From the NCBI RefSeq assembly GCF_000172555.1, contig NZ_ABOX02000034.1, forward strand, positions 1-64,000: a stretch of DNA of 64,000 nt, given 5' to 3'. The position numbers were made by a program, and so were the translations under genes. Below, piece by piece: positions 7,828 to 15,851 of the stretch. The notes under the pieces were generated by a model. The model did no database searches, had not been told where the DNA came from, and worked only from the letters and a program-made list of their open reading frames with translations. Each line of letters opens with the position of its first letter. Within the stretch, counting starts at the first letter, position 1. The DNA is from Pedosphaera parvula Ellin514. GTDB taxonomy: Bacteria > Verrucomicrobiota > Verrucomicrobiia > Limisphaerales > Pedosphaeraceae.

Positions 7828-8661
7828 TCAGCTCTTAATAAATTTAGCCGCTTCCGCCGCCTTCGCTCCATCATGCACGATAGCCATCAAGGCCCGTGTC
7901 ATGCCAGCGGGATCAGCGTGCTGGATGATATTGCGGCCATAAACAATGCCGGCAACACCCTGTTGGATAAGTTTTTCAGTGCGCTCAAGGATTTCCTTGT
8001 CAGGCGCCTTGCCACCGCCACGCACGAGGACTGGAATACGACCGGCAATCTCCACCACTTTATTATACAAACTCACGTCGTCGGTAGGATCGGCTTTGAT
8101 GATGTCCGCGCCGAGTTCCACAGCCTGCCTCACCAGCGGCAGAATTTTATCCAGATCGCCATCAACCATGTAGCCACCCGCCTTCTGGTTCGACTGGAAG
8201 ACCAGCGGCTCAATCATGAGGGGCATGCCGATGCGATCACACTCCGGTTTTATTTTAAGAATGTTCTGGATGCATTGGTCGCTTACCTCCGGTTGCTCGG
8301 GAATGCGGAACAGGTTCACAACCACACACGTTGCGTCCAAACGCAACGCCTGTTCCACCGGCTGCTCGATCATACGGCTGAAGAGCGTGCGGGGCAGTTG
8401 CGAGCCATACACGTTGGCGACGTCGGTGCGCAATACCAGGGCTGGCTTCTCCTTGCCGGGCAGTGATTGCAGGTAGTGAGCCTGGCCAACAGTAAGCTGG
8501 ATGGCGTCCGGCGCGGCGGCGACCAGGGTTTGCACAGACTTCTCGAGGTTCTCGATTCCCTGCAGAAACCCGAGTTCATTAAAGAAGCCGTGATCCACGG
8601 CGACGTCGAAGCAACGATTGGATTTGGCGTTGAAGAGACGATTCAGGCGGTAAATTTTCAT
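7828..8661 (-). CDS. Class I aldolase of the DeoC/FbaB/LacD family
   Basis: 277 residues of a Schiff-base TIM-barrel aldolase, related to class I fructose-bisphosphate aldolase (FbaB), LsrF and tagatose-bisphosphate aldolases. Features seen: CFDVAVDHGFFNE (substrate-binding DHG), the catalytic lysine context GADIIKADPTDD, PVLVRGGGKAPD and the phosphate-binding GIVYGRNIIQH near the C terminus. It could act in glycolysis/gluconeogenesis or in sugar catabolism; the exact phosphate sugar is not determinable. It is divergent from the C39-like peptidase gene by 115 bp and is followed on its own strand by the ORF6N gene. Confidence 0.87.
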   Translation of the reverse strand: MKIYRLNRLFNAKSNRCFDVAVDHGFFNELGFLQGIENLEKSVQTLVAAAPDAIQLTVGQAHYLQSLPGKEKPALVLRTDVANVYGSQLPRTLFSRMIEQPVEQALRLDATCVVVNLFRIPEQPEVSDQCIQNILKIKPECDRIGMPLMIEPLVFQSNQKAGGYMVDGDLDKILPLVRQAVELGADIIKADPTDDVSLYNKVVEIAGRIPVLVRGGGKAPDKEILERTEKLIQQGVAGIVYGRNIIQHADPAGMTRALMAIVHDGAKAAEAAKFIKS

Positions 8662-8776
8662 ATTCGTTCGTTAGAAGTCTCGTTCTGTTAATCATTTCCT
8701 TTGCGCGGCGTCCATGCTAATTTTTCCCTCCGTGAATTCAAAAGGCCGCGACCGCGTCAGAAAACATCATAATTTT

Positions 8777-9889
8777 ATGCAACTCCGCACGCTTATATTT
8801 GGGTTTTTGACACTCATTTTGCCAGCCAGTTTTTGCCTCGCAGACGCAGCAACCTCCACGGATGCGGCGCGCAACCGCTGCAGTTATATGGGACTGAAGG
8901 ACATCACAAAATTTACAAAATCCTCCGGAGCCAGCAATGAAGTGGTCCTGATCTCCCCGGAAATCAAGGCGCCCATTGATTGGGATGAACTGGTTGTTTC
9001 GTGGAATGTGCTCAAGGGAGTGCATCTGAAAATGGAGGCTCGCGCCATATGCCCGGACCACATCACCAAATACTACACCATGAGCCGGTGGTCGGACGAT
9101 ACCGACCATTTCCCACGCGAAAGTGTGAACAAGCAAGGCGACGCTGACGGCACGGTGAGCATCGACACCCTTATCCTGAAAAAGCCGGCCTCCAAAGTAC
9201 AAATCCGCATCACCATGGGCGGAGGAGACCCGACTGCCGCAGTCAAATACCTCGGTCTCTCCTTTTGCAACAGCCAGGTGCAGCCGGTCGCATTGAAACC
9301 AAACAAGTCTGCCTGGGGCAAGGTGGTGGAAGTCCCCGAGCGTCGGCAAAATGATTACGAAGGTGGCGATGGCTGGTGCAGCCCCACTTCACTTTCCATG
9401 GATCTGGCTTATTGGAGCGATAAATTAAATCGCCCCGAATTGAACCACACGGTTCCTGAAACAGCTCATGCCATATTTGACCAGGGCCTGGATGGCACTG
9501 GAAATTGGCCTTTTAATACCGCCTACGCGGGAAGCTATTCCGGCTTTCGCGCTTATGTGACACGTATGGATGACGTAGCCGAAGTGGAGGATTGGATTGC
9601 CGCTGGCATCCCAGTCATCGTCTCCGTTTCTTCTTATATCGTCAGCAATCGCACCATCGGTCCGGACAATGGCCATCTGATCGTTTGCGTGGGATTCGAT
9701 GAAAAGGGAGATGTGGTAGTGAACGATCCCGGGGTTTCAGTGAAGCGGAACCTGCGCGCCCGCCGTGTTTACACTCGTGAAAACTTTGTCAAAGCATGGA
9801 AGAAATCCAAGAATGCGGTCTACCTTGTCTATCCCGAAACTGCACAGATTCCGAAGGACCCATTCAATCATTGGGATCACAGCAACTGA
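8777..9889 (+). CDS. Secreted C39-like cysteine peptidase
   Basis: A secreted protein of about 370 residues. The ATG at 8777 starts a clean signal peptide (LRTLIFGFLTLILPASFCLA); the longer frame from 8714 adds an unlikely basic leader. An N-terminal domain of about 200 residues without recognised motifs is followed by a peptidase C39_2-type papain-like domain: the catalytic Cys in GDGWCSPTSLSMD, the His in DNGHLIVCVGF and a downstream Asp in GDVVVNDPGV. It lacks the ABC-transporter fusion of bacteriocin-processing C39 enzymes, so a free extracytoplasmic peptidase is likely. The Dabb-domain gene follows after 37 bp on the same strand. Confidence 0.82.
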   Translation: MQLRTLIFGFLTLILPASFCLADAATSTDAARNRCSYMGLKDITKFTKSSGASNEVVLISPEIKAPIDWDELVVSWNVLKGVHLKMEARAICPDHITKYYTMSRWSDDTDHFPRESVNKQGDADGTVSIDTLILKKPASKVQIRITMGGGDPTAAVKYLGLSFCNSQVQPVALKPNKSAWGKVVEVPERRQNDYEGGDGWCSPTSLSMDLAYWSDKLNRPELNHTVPETAHAIFDQGLDGTGNWPFNTAYAGSYSGFRAYVTRMDDVAEVEDWIAAGIPVIVSVSSYIVSNRTIGPDNGHLIVCVGFDEKGDVVVNDPGVSVKRNLRARRVYTRENFVKAWKKSKNAVYLVYPETAQIPKDPFNHWDHSN

Positions 9890-9926
9890 TCTTCACAACT
9901 TTTAAATCAAACCTTAATCAACCAAC

Positions 9927-10226
9927 ATGTTCTCACACGTCGTTATCTTTTGGACCGACCCTGCCAATCCCAAATCCACCGATGAATTGATTGCCGGCGC
10001 GAATAAATATCTGAAGCCCATCCCGGGTGTCCTGCAATTCCACATTGGCAAGATGGTCGGCAGTCATCGGCCGGTTGTAGATCAGACCTATCAAGTCGCA
10101 TTGAACCTGGTGTTTCCCGATAAGAAGACGCAGGATGATTACCAGGTGCATCCCTTGCACGTCGAATTCATCGAGAAAGCGTTCAAGCCCAACTGCAAGA
10201 AAGTCGTGGTTTACGACTTCGAATAA
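9927..10226 (+). CDS. Dabb (stress-responsive alpha/beta barrel) domain protein
   Basis: 99 residues with the pattern of the Dabb ferredoxin-like fold: an N-terminal MFSHVVIFW strand, PGVLQFHIGK, YQVALNLVFPDKKTQDDYQ with HPLHVEFIEKAF, and a final VVVYDFE strand. Such proteins form dimeric barrels; some are cyclases or heme-related, and most have unknown roles. It lies 37 bp after the secreted peptidase and ends 7 bp from the convergent Xer recombinase gene. Confidence 0.87.
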   Translation: MFSHVVIFWTDPANPKSTDELIAGANKYLKPIPGVLQFHIGKMVGSHRPVVDQTYQVALNLVFPDKKTQDDYQVHPLHVEFIEKAFKPNCKKVVVYDFE

Positions 10227-10233
10227 TCGACCG

Positions 10234-11154
10234 CTAGCCGCGAGGGTGAAATTTCCGGTGGACCTCGCGAAGACGGCTGCCGCTCACATGCGTGTAGATC
10301 TCGGTCGTGCTGATATTGGCATGGCCGAGTAATTCCTGAATCACGCGCAAATCCGCGCCATGCTCCAGCAAGTGCGTGGCAAAGCTGTGACGCAGCATAT
10401 GCGGCGTCACATTGCGCGCAACGCCCGAGCGCTTGACCCGGTCCTTGATCCGCTTCCAGAGTGTCACGGCGGCAAAGGGTGTTCCACGCATCGTCAGAAA
10501 CACATTTGCTGGTGAACGTGGAGTAACAAGCTTGGGGCGACCGGACTCAAGGTAGCGTTGCAAAGCCTGAACCGCCTTGCTGCCCACTGGCACAACACGC
10601 TCCTTATTGCCCTTGCCAATGACGTTGATGAACCCGACTTCCAAATGCAGTTGTTCCATGCGGATGTTGCGCAACTCGGCCAGGCGCAGGCCTGAAGCAT
10701 AAGCCAGCTCCAAAACAGCCTGATCGCCGAGCGTCCGGGGCGTTTCCGGAATCTCAAGCGTTAGCAATTGCGTAATTTCAAGGTCTGACAATGCCTTGGG
10801 CAATCGCTTCCACCGGCGCGGCAGGGAAAGGCTTTCTGCAATATTCAGCGGCAGAATCTTTTCGTTCTCGGCGAATTTGTAAAAGGCTCGAAGTGCTGCG
10901 ATTTCAAGGTAAACACTTTCCGAACTCAGCTTACGCGGACTCTGCCCTTCTTTCACCTCCACTAGCCGTTCGCGTTCGAACATCAGGAAGGCGGTGAGAT
11001 GCTTCAACTCCACCTCCTTCCAGTCCGTTAATTTCTGAATTTGCGCCCAGTTAAGAAATTTCCCCAGCAATGCCGCGTAGGTCTTCTGCGTGTGTTCGGA
11101 TTGTCCGCGCTCGTGACGCAGATATTGCAAAAAATCTTCGACCAGGGTTTGCAT
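10234..11154 (-). CDS. Tyrosine recombinase of the XerC/XerD type
   Basis: 306 residues, the normal size for chromosome-dimer-resolution recombinases. The N-terminal SAM-like domain (VEDFLQYLRHERGQSEHT) is followed by the catalytic domain with R in ASGLRLAELRNI, K in GKGNKERVVPVG, HMLRHSFATHLLEHGAD (H-x-x-R), LLGHANISTTEIYTHV (H/W position and nucleophile Tyr). The sequence is closer to XerD-like housekeeping enzymes than to phage integrases, and no excisionase or attachment site is adjacent. It probably acts at dif with FtsK, though the XerC versus XerD identity is unclear. Confidence 0.88.
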   Translation of the reverse strand: MQTLVEDFLQYLRHERGQSEHTQKTYAALLGKFLNWAQIQKLTDWKEVELKHLTAFLMFERERLVEVKEGQSPRKLSSESVYLEIAALRAFYKFAENEKILPLNIAESLSLPRRWKRLPKALSDLEITQLLTLEIPETPRTLGDQAVLELAYASGLRLAELRNIRMEQLHLEVGFINVIGKGNKERVVPVGSKAVQALQRYLESGRPKLVTPRSPANVFLTMRGTPFAAVTLWKRIKDRVKRSGVARNVTPHMLRHSFATHLLEHGADLRVIQELLGHANISTTEIYTHVSGSRLREVHRKFHPRG

Positions 11155-11231
11155 CAGTAATTAAAATCCAGATTAATTTTTCTTTGATTTATTGTCGGTG
11201 TTCACAGCTTTTTTGGGCAACATTTTCCAAC

Positions 11232-12074
11232 CTATTGCCAGCTCGCATCATCTCCAAAGCCCTTGAGCGCACGGGCAGCAGCTTTGCGCATTTTTGCATC
11301 CTTATCCTGCAGTTCAGCACTTAAGGCGGGAAGCGCCAGTTCTGGTTCCAAGCCAATGCGTCCGAGCGAGTAGATCGCTCCCTCCCGGACGTCAGGGTCA
11401 GGATCTTTTAAGGCTGCCACGAGTGAAGATACAATGGTTTTGGAGTTCATGAGGTAGCACTTCCATGGTTCCGCCGATTCCGTGCTTGGGGAAGCAATTG
11501 CCTTTGCGGCTTTCTTTTTGGCCGTCTGTGCTCCCCAGCCCAACTGAGCAGCAGCCATCGATCGCACCTCCCGGCTATCGTTGGTAAGAGCGTGTGTATA
11601 AGGAAGCACGACCATTTCAGTCCCAATCCCACTCATGGCGAGCATTGCATGCTTTCGAATGGAGTAATCTTCGTCATTCAATAATTCACTCAGTTCAGGC
11701 ACGGCATCCTTGGCCACGGGCCCTAACATACAGAATGCAGAGCCCGCATTCGCACGATAAAAATCTGCCGAATATAATCGAAACGGCGAATACTTTCGAA
11801 ATCGAAAGAGGGCTGGTTTCTCCGAAAGCATAATAAAACGCTTCTGGAGACCGGAATCTTTGCGGCGAAGCAAATTCAGGAGTGTGGGGATCCCGTTGGT
11901 GCCTATGGCCCGAATAGCGTCAGGACTGAAGTTCTCCAGCCATTCCGTAAGCGATTTTCCATTGTAAACAGGTTCAGGGGTACCGCCGCGGTGAAGAACA
12001 AGAAAAAACAAAACGAGGACTGCCAGAACAATAATAAAAACCAAACGGGCGGTTTTTCTATGAACGGGTGCCAT
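11232..12074 (-). CDS. Membrane-anchored HEAT-repeat protein
   Basis: The ATG at 12074 is preferred over an upstream TTG. The protein has one N-terminal membrane segment (RLVFIIVLAVLVLFFLVL), then an extracytoplasmic domain of HEAT-type repeats: AVPELSELLNDEDYSIRKHAMLA, SREVRSMAAAQLGWG, DPDPDVREGAIYSLGRIG, DKDAKMRKAAARALKGFG. Repeats of this class are protein-binding scaffolds. Proteins of this layout are frequent in Verrucomicrobia and Planctomycetes with no assigned role. The gene is not obviously part of an operon. Confidence 0.75.
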   Translation of the reverse strand: MAPVHRKTARLVFIIVLAVLVLFFLVLHRGGTPEPVYNGKSLTEWLENFSPDAIRAIGTNGIPTLLNLLRRKDSGLQKRFIMLSEKPALFRFRKYSPFRLYSADFYRANAGSAFCMLGPVAKDAVPELSELLNDEDYSIRKHAMLAMSGIGTEMVVLPYTHALTNDSREVRSMAAAQLGWGAQTAKKKAAKAIASPSTESAEPWKCYLMNSKTIVSSLVAALKDPDPDVREGAIYSLGRIGLEPELALPALSAELQDKDAKMRKAAARALKGFGDDASWQ

Positions 12075-12192
12075 AGTGGTTAAACTCTTGGGATTGCACA
12101 AAGTTCCGTCAAAAGTTTCATAGAAATTCGCCCACGCCCATCCGGGTAGTGACCAGCCTCAGCCTGGGTTCATATTCTGCAGCAATCGTAAT

Positions 12193-12432
12193 TTAGGTTG
12201 GCCATCTCAATTCCTCGCGGATTTGCGAAAAAATTTTATCTTCCGGAATTGCCTCCGTCATTCCCGCCTTAAAATGTTGATAGCGACGCTCAGCCTCGTT
12301 TACCCAAAGCTCATCCATCGAACTCAAGGGCGCGTCGTTCAGACTGCGCAAAAGATGATTCGCAAGCATTTCTCTCTCTTCTGGAGTTAGCTCAAGGGCT
12401 TGCCGTTTGATTGCTTTTAGCGAGGGAGACAT
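12193..12432 (-). CDS. Putative addiction-module component (orphan antitoxin-like)
   Basis: About 79 residues resembling the short 'putative addiction module component' family: ALELTPEEREMLANHLL, then a DELWVNEAERRYQHFKAG stretch and IPEDKIFSQIREELRW. Such proteins are antitoxin-like and usually sit just before a RelE/ParE toxin. The ATG at 12432 fits the family start better than the one at 12468. No toxin gene follows: 118 bp of non-coding sequence separates it from the HEAT protein gene. It is therefore an orphan or a decayed module. Confidence 0.7.
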   Translation of the reverse strand: MSPSLKAIKRQALELTPEEREMLANHLLRSLNDAPLSSMDELWVNEAERRYQHFKAGMTEAIPEDKIFSQIREELRWPT

Positions 12433-12494
12433 CAGTTTCAAACTTGTTACGATAGCCTTAAGAGTCAAATAATGGACGCTTCGACTTTATTTCT

Positions 12495-13388
12495 TTAGCC
12501 TAACAATTGTCCAGTCAGGCGATGGTATGCATCCAAATACTTCGCCTGCGATTTTTCCACCACCTCAGGCGGCAATTTGGGCGCAGGTGGTGTTTTGTCC
12601 CAATCCAACGTTTCGAGGTAATCACGCACGAATTGTTTATCAAAACTCGGCTGGCTGCGACCTGGCTGATATTGATCTGCGGGCCAGAAGCGGGAGGAAT
12701 CAGGGGTCAGCACTTCATCGATCAGCAGCAGTTCATCATCGAACAGGCCAAACTCGAATTTGGTATCAGCAATGATGATCCCGCGTTGCCGGGCATATTC
12801 GCGGGCGAACTTGTAAATCTTCATGCTCGCCGAGCGTGCCTTCTCAGCGATGTCGCTGCCGACCAATTTGGAGGCTTCTTCAAACGAAATATTCTCGTCG
12901 TGCCCGGATTCCGCCTTGGTGGCCGGCGTAAAAATCGGTTCAGGCAATTCTGACGATTCCTTCAAACCTGCCGGGAGTTTGATGCCGCACACGGTCTGCC
13001 GTTCCTGGTATTCCTTCCAGCCCGAGCCGGCGAGATAACCGCGCACCACGCATTCAATGGCGAGCGGTTGCGCTTTTTTCACGATCATGCAGCGGCCCGC
13101 CAATTGCGCAGCGTAAGGTTGCAACAGGATGGGCAGAGAATCATTCGGCTTGGAAAGCAAATGGTTCGGCTGAAACGATGCCATCTGATCGAACCAGAAA
13201 TAGGAAATTTGCGTCAGGACCTCGCCTTTGCGCGGGATGCCATTCGGCATGATGCAGTCAAAAGCGGAAATGCGGTCCGTGGCCACGAACAGCAGGCGGT
13301 CACCCAAATCAAATACTTCACGGACCTTGCCGCTTTTAAGTTTGCGGATGCCGGGCAAATCAAGTTGTAGAAGAGGCTCGTTCAACAC
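12495..13388 (-). CDS. purC: Phosphoribosylaminoimidazole-succinocarboxamide synthase
   Basis: SAICAR synthetase, which joins CAIR and aspartate with ATP in de novo purine synthesis. The signature segments are present: KSGKVREVFDLGDRLLFVATDRISAFD at the N terminus (ATP site), IECVVRGYLAGSGWKEYQ, GIIIADTKFEFG, LIDEVLTPDSSRFW and a final YHRLTGQ. The 297-residue length matches the longer bacterial/yeast-like form. The start is GTG at 13388. It is divergent from the epimerase gene across a repeat-rich spacer. Confidence 0.95.
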   Translation of the reverse strand: MLNEPLLQLDLPGIRKLKSGKVREVFDLGDRLLFVATDRISAFDCIMPNGIPRKGEVLTQISYFWFDQMASFQPNHLLSKPNDSLPILLQPYAAQLAGRCMIVKKAQPLAIECVVRGYLAGSGWKEYQERQTVCGIKLPAGLKESSELPEPIFTPATKAESGHDENISFEEASKLVGSDIAEKARSASMKIYKFAREYARQRGIIIADTKFEFGLFDDELLLIDEVLTPDSSRFWPADQYQPGRSQPSFDKQFVRDYLETLDWDKTPPAPKLPPEVVEKSQAKYLDAYHRLTGQLLG

Positions 13389-13411
13389 AGGGGAAATATA
13401 AGTTCAAGGTG

Positions 13412-13551
13412 GAAAGTTCAAAGTTTAAAGTTCACGGCGGGACGAGCAGGAAGGTTTCAGTGCCTCCAACCGATCCGAGCCATAACACGCAACACGCAAC
13501 ACGCAACACGCAACACGCAACACGTTAAGCAACTTTGAACCTTGAACTTTC
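13412..13551. repeat. Long imperfect inverted repeat in the purC/epimerase divergent spacer
   Basis: The 21-nt arms 13412-13432 and 13531-13551 are inverted copies matching at 19 of 21 positions (motif GAAAGTTCAA...AAAGTT). The 98-nt centre contains the heptamer tandem. It lies between the two divergent start codons and could form a large cruciform or transcript hairpin. Confidence 0.6.
13484..13525. repeat. Heptamer tandem repeat, six copies
   Basis: Five exact AACACGC units followed by AACACGT form a 42-bp perfect-period array. It lies inside the inverted repeat between purC and the epimerase gene. Slippage could vary its copy number. Confidence 0.9.
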
Positions 13552-13576
13552 GATCCTGCATATCATCATTATTACC

Positions 13577-14542
13577 ATGAATTTTTTAGTGACGGGTGGT
13601 GCGGGCTTCATCGGTTCGCATGTATGCGAGCGATTGTTGCAGTCCGGTCATTCCGTTTGGGCCTTGGACGATCTGAATCCATTCTACAGCCCGGCCGTAA
13701 AGGAGAGCAACCTGCGCGAAGTCGCCGCCCTTGGAAAACCATTCAAGTTCGTCTTGGGTGAACTGTCAGATGCCAGAATCGTTGGCAACGTTTTCAAGGA
13801 AGTGCAGTTTGACCAGGTGATTCATCTCGCCGCCCGCGCCGGCGTGAGGCCCAGCTTGGATGAACCGGAATTTTTCCAGCAGGTAAATGTCGAGGGCACT
13901 GTGAACATCCTGGAAGCCGCGCGTCGGCATGGGGTAAAAAAAGTGCTCATTGCCTCCTCCTCCTCTGTGTATGGAGTGAATAGGAAAATTCCTTTTGCGG
14001 AGAGCGACCCGGTCTTTTCCGTCATCTCACCCTATGCCGCCAGCAAGCTCGCCTGCGAAGCGCTTGGACATGTTTATCATCACGTTTATGGTATGGATGT
14101 TTCCATGCTCCGCTTTTTTACCGTCTATGGTCCGCGCCAACGCCCCGATCTGGCTATTCATAAGTTCGCGAAGCTGATCACAACTGGAAAACCGATCCCA
14201 GTTTATGGCGATGGTTCCACGGCACGTGATTATACCTACATCAGCGACATAGTGGATGGGGTGGTTGCGTGTACCGAGCGGAAGTTTACTTACGAAATTT
14301 TCAACCTGGGCGGTTCAGAAACGGTAAATTTGAGCCGACTGATTGAAGTGCTGGAGCAATCTTTGGGCAAAAAAGCGATTATCCAGCGCCACCCTGCCCA
14401 ACCCGGTGATGTTCCACTTACTTATGCGGATATCACTAAATCCCATCAACTTCTGAATTACGCTCCGAAAGTGAAAATTGAGCAAGGCATTCCACTTTTC
14501 GTAGATTGGTTCAGGCAGGCAACCGCAGGCAGAGAATTTTAA
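13577..14542 (+). CDS. NAD-dependent sugar-nucleotide epimerase/dehydratase
   Basis: Extended short-chain dehydrogenase, about 321 residues from the ATG at 13577, which places the Rossmann motif VTGGAGFIGSH at the N terminus. The catalytic Ser-Tyr-Lys set is visible in SSSSVYG and YAASKLACE, and MLRFFTVYGPRQRPD is the substrate-binding stretch typical of UDP-glucuronate 4-epimerases and UDP-glucose 4-epimerases. UDP-glucuronate epimerase is the best guess. It probably supplies sugar nucleotides for the surface polysaccharide genes (flippase, glycosyltransferase) 1.3-3.5 kb downstream. Confidence 0.88.
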   Translation: MNFLVTGGAGFIGSHVCERLLQSGHSVWALDDLNPFYSPAVKESNLREVAALGKPFKFVLGELSDARIVGNVFKEVQFDQVIHLAARAGVRPSLDEPEFFQQVNVEGTVNILEAARRHGVKKVLIASSSSVYGVNRKIPFAESDPVFSVISPYAASKLACEALGHVYHHVYGMDVSMLRFFTVYGPRQRPDLAIHKFAKLITTGKPIPVYGDGSTARDYTYISDIVDGVVACTERKFTYEIFNLGGSETVNLSRLIEVLEQSLGKKAIIQRHPAQPGDVPLTYADITKSHQLLNYAPKVKIEQGIPLFVDWFRQATAGREF

Positions 14543-14687
14543 CATTGCAAGTTGTTCGCTCGCAAAAGCTTGTAAGAATTCCGTCTCAGTTCGGGAACCT
14601 TTTCCTTTATTCCGTGTCAAATGACTTTCAGCTTTGAACTTACCTGATTGACGGTCATAGTTGGGTGGGTTTGGAGTTTTGGACCAC

Positions 14688-15818
14688 ATGACGCGGACAC
14701 AAAAGTTACTTGCAGAATTAATCGCGCTACCGAGCGTGAATCCTGCTTTTTTGCCAGCCGGACATCCTCGCTCTGGCGAACACCGCGTGGTTGATTTCCT
14801 GACCGCAACCGCTGCCAAGGCCGGTTTGGACGTGGACCAGCAGCAGGTGTTTCCGCAGAGATGCAATCTGATTGCGCAATTGTCCCCTACCGGAGAGGTT
14901 CGGCAACGCATCTTGCTGGCTCCGCATTTGGATACCGTCGATGTCGCTTCGGAAGATCAACTGGTTCCGGCTATCAAGAATGGCCGGCTTTACGGACGTG
15001 GAGCTTGCGATACCAAAGGCTCGGCAGCGGCCATGCTCACTGCTATCTTTGAATTGGCCGAAGGCAAAGTTCGGCCTGCACACACGGAAATCAATTTTTT
15101 GGGGTTGATCGACGAGGAAGCCGGTCAGGGCGGCTCGCACGCTTTTGCTGAAAAAGGCTTCAAGGCCGATCTCGCCATTGTCGGCGAACCCACCCTGTTA
15201 CAATTGGTCACTGCCCACAAAGGAAATCTTTGGCTTAAACTCGAAACCCATGGCAAAGCAGCCCACGGCTCATGCCCTGAGCTGGGCAAAAACGCTGTGC
15301 ATGCAATGGCCAGAATAGTGGATCTGCTGGAAACGAAATACGCCGCACAGCTGCGCAAACGTAAGCACCCACTGCTTGGCAATGCGACCATCAATGTCGG
15401 CACCATCCAAGGCGGTGTGCAGGCCAATATTGTTCCTTCCTACTGCTCCATCACTTTGGATCGCAGGACCTTGCCCGGCGAAACGGATGCAAGCGTATGG
15501 CGCGAAATTCAGGCGCTGCTCAAGCAGCACAACCTGATGGCAACGCTCGGCAATACGAAAGCTTCACCTTGTCTTCCCATGGAAACCAGCAGCAAACTCC
15601 CGCTGGTACAACAATTTCTACGGGTCCTCGGTCAAAGGAAGCCTCAAGGAGTCGATTACTTCTGTGATGCCTCGGTTCTGGCACATGGGGGAATTCCGAG
15701 TATCGTATTTGGACCGGGCGACATCGCCCAAGCCCATACGGCGGATGAATGGATTTCCCTGCAATCACTCGAGCGCGGCAAGGATTTGATGGTTAAGTTT
15801 CTTAAATCACTGCCTTGA
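14688..15818 (+). CDS. M20 family deacylase (ArgE/DapE type)
   Basis: 376 residues from the ATG at 14688; the longer frame only adds nine residues. Di-zinc ligands are visible in order: APHLDTVD, GRGACDTKGS, LIDEEAGQGG (catalytic Glu and ligand), VGEPT, and a C-terminal QAHTADEWI histidine. The dimerisation domain between them includes THGKAAHGSCPELGKNAVH. The family covers acetylornithine deacetylase, succinyl-diaminopimelate desuccinylase and relatives; the exact substrate is not resolved. The flippase gene follows by 33 bp, with no obvious functional link. Confidence 0.85.
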   Translation: MTRTQKLLAELIALPSVNPAFLPAGHPRSGEHRVVDFLTATAAKAGLDVDQQQVFPQRCNLIAQLSPTGEVRQRILLAPHLDTVDVASEDQLVPAIKNGRLYGRGACDTKGSAAAMLTAIFELAEGKVRPAHTEINFLGLIDEEAGQGGSHAFAEKGFKADLAIVGEPTLLQLVTAHKGNLWLKLETHGKAAHGSCPELGKNAVHAMARIVDLLETKYAAQLRKRKHPLLGNATINVGTIQGGVQANIVPSYCSITLDRRTLPGETDASVWREIQALLKQHNLMATLGNTKASPCLPMETSSKLPLVQQFLRVLGQRKPQGVDYFCDASVLAHGGIPSIVFGPGDIAQAHTADEWISLQSLERGKDLMVKFLKSLP

Positions 15819-15851
15819 AACAGACTCCTTATCAATTAAACTCCCCTCTTC

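Noticed and set aside
10234-11154. Phage or island integrase
   Set aside because: Length and motifs fit a housekeeping Xer recombinase, and no attachment site, excisionase or cargo is adjacent.
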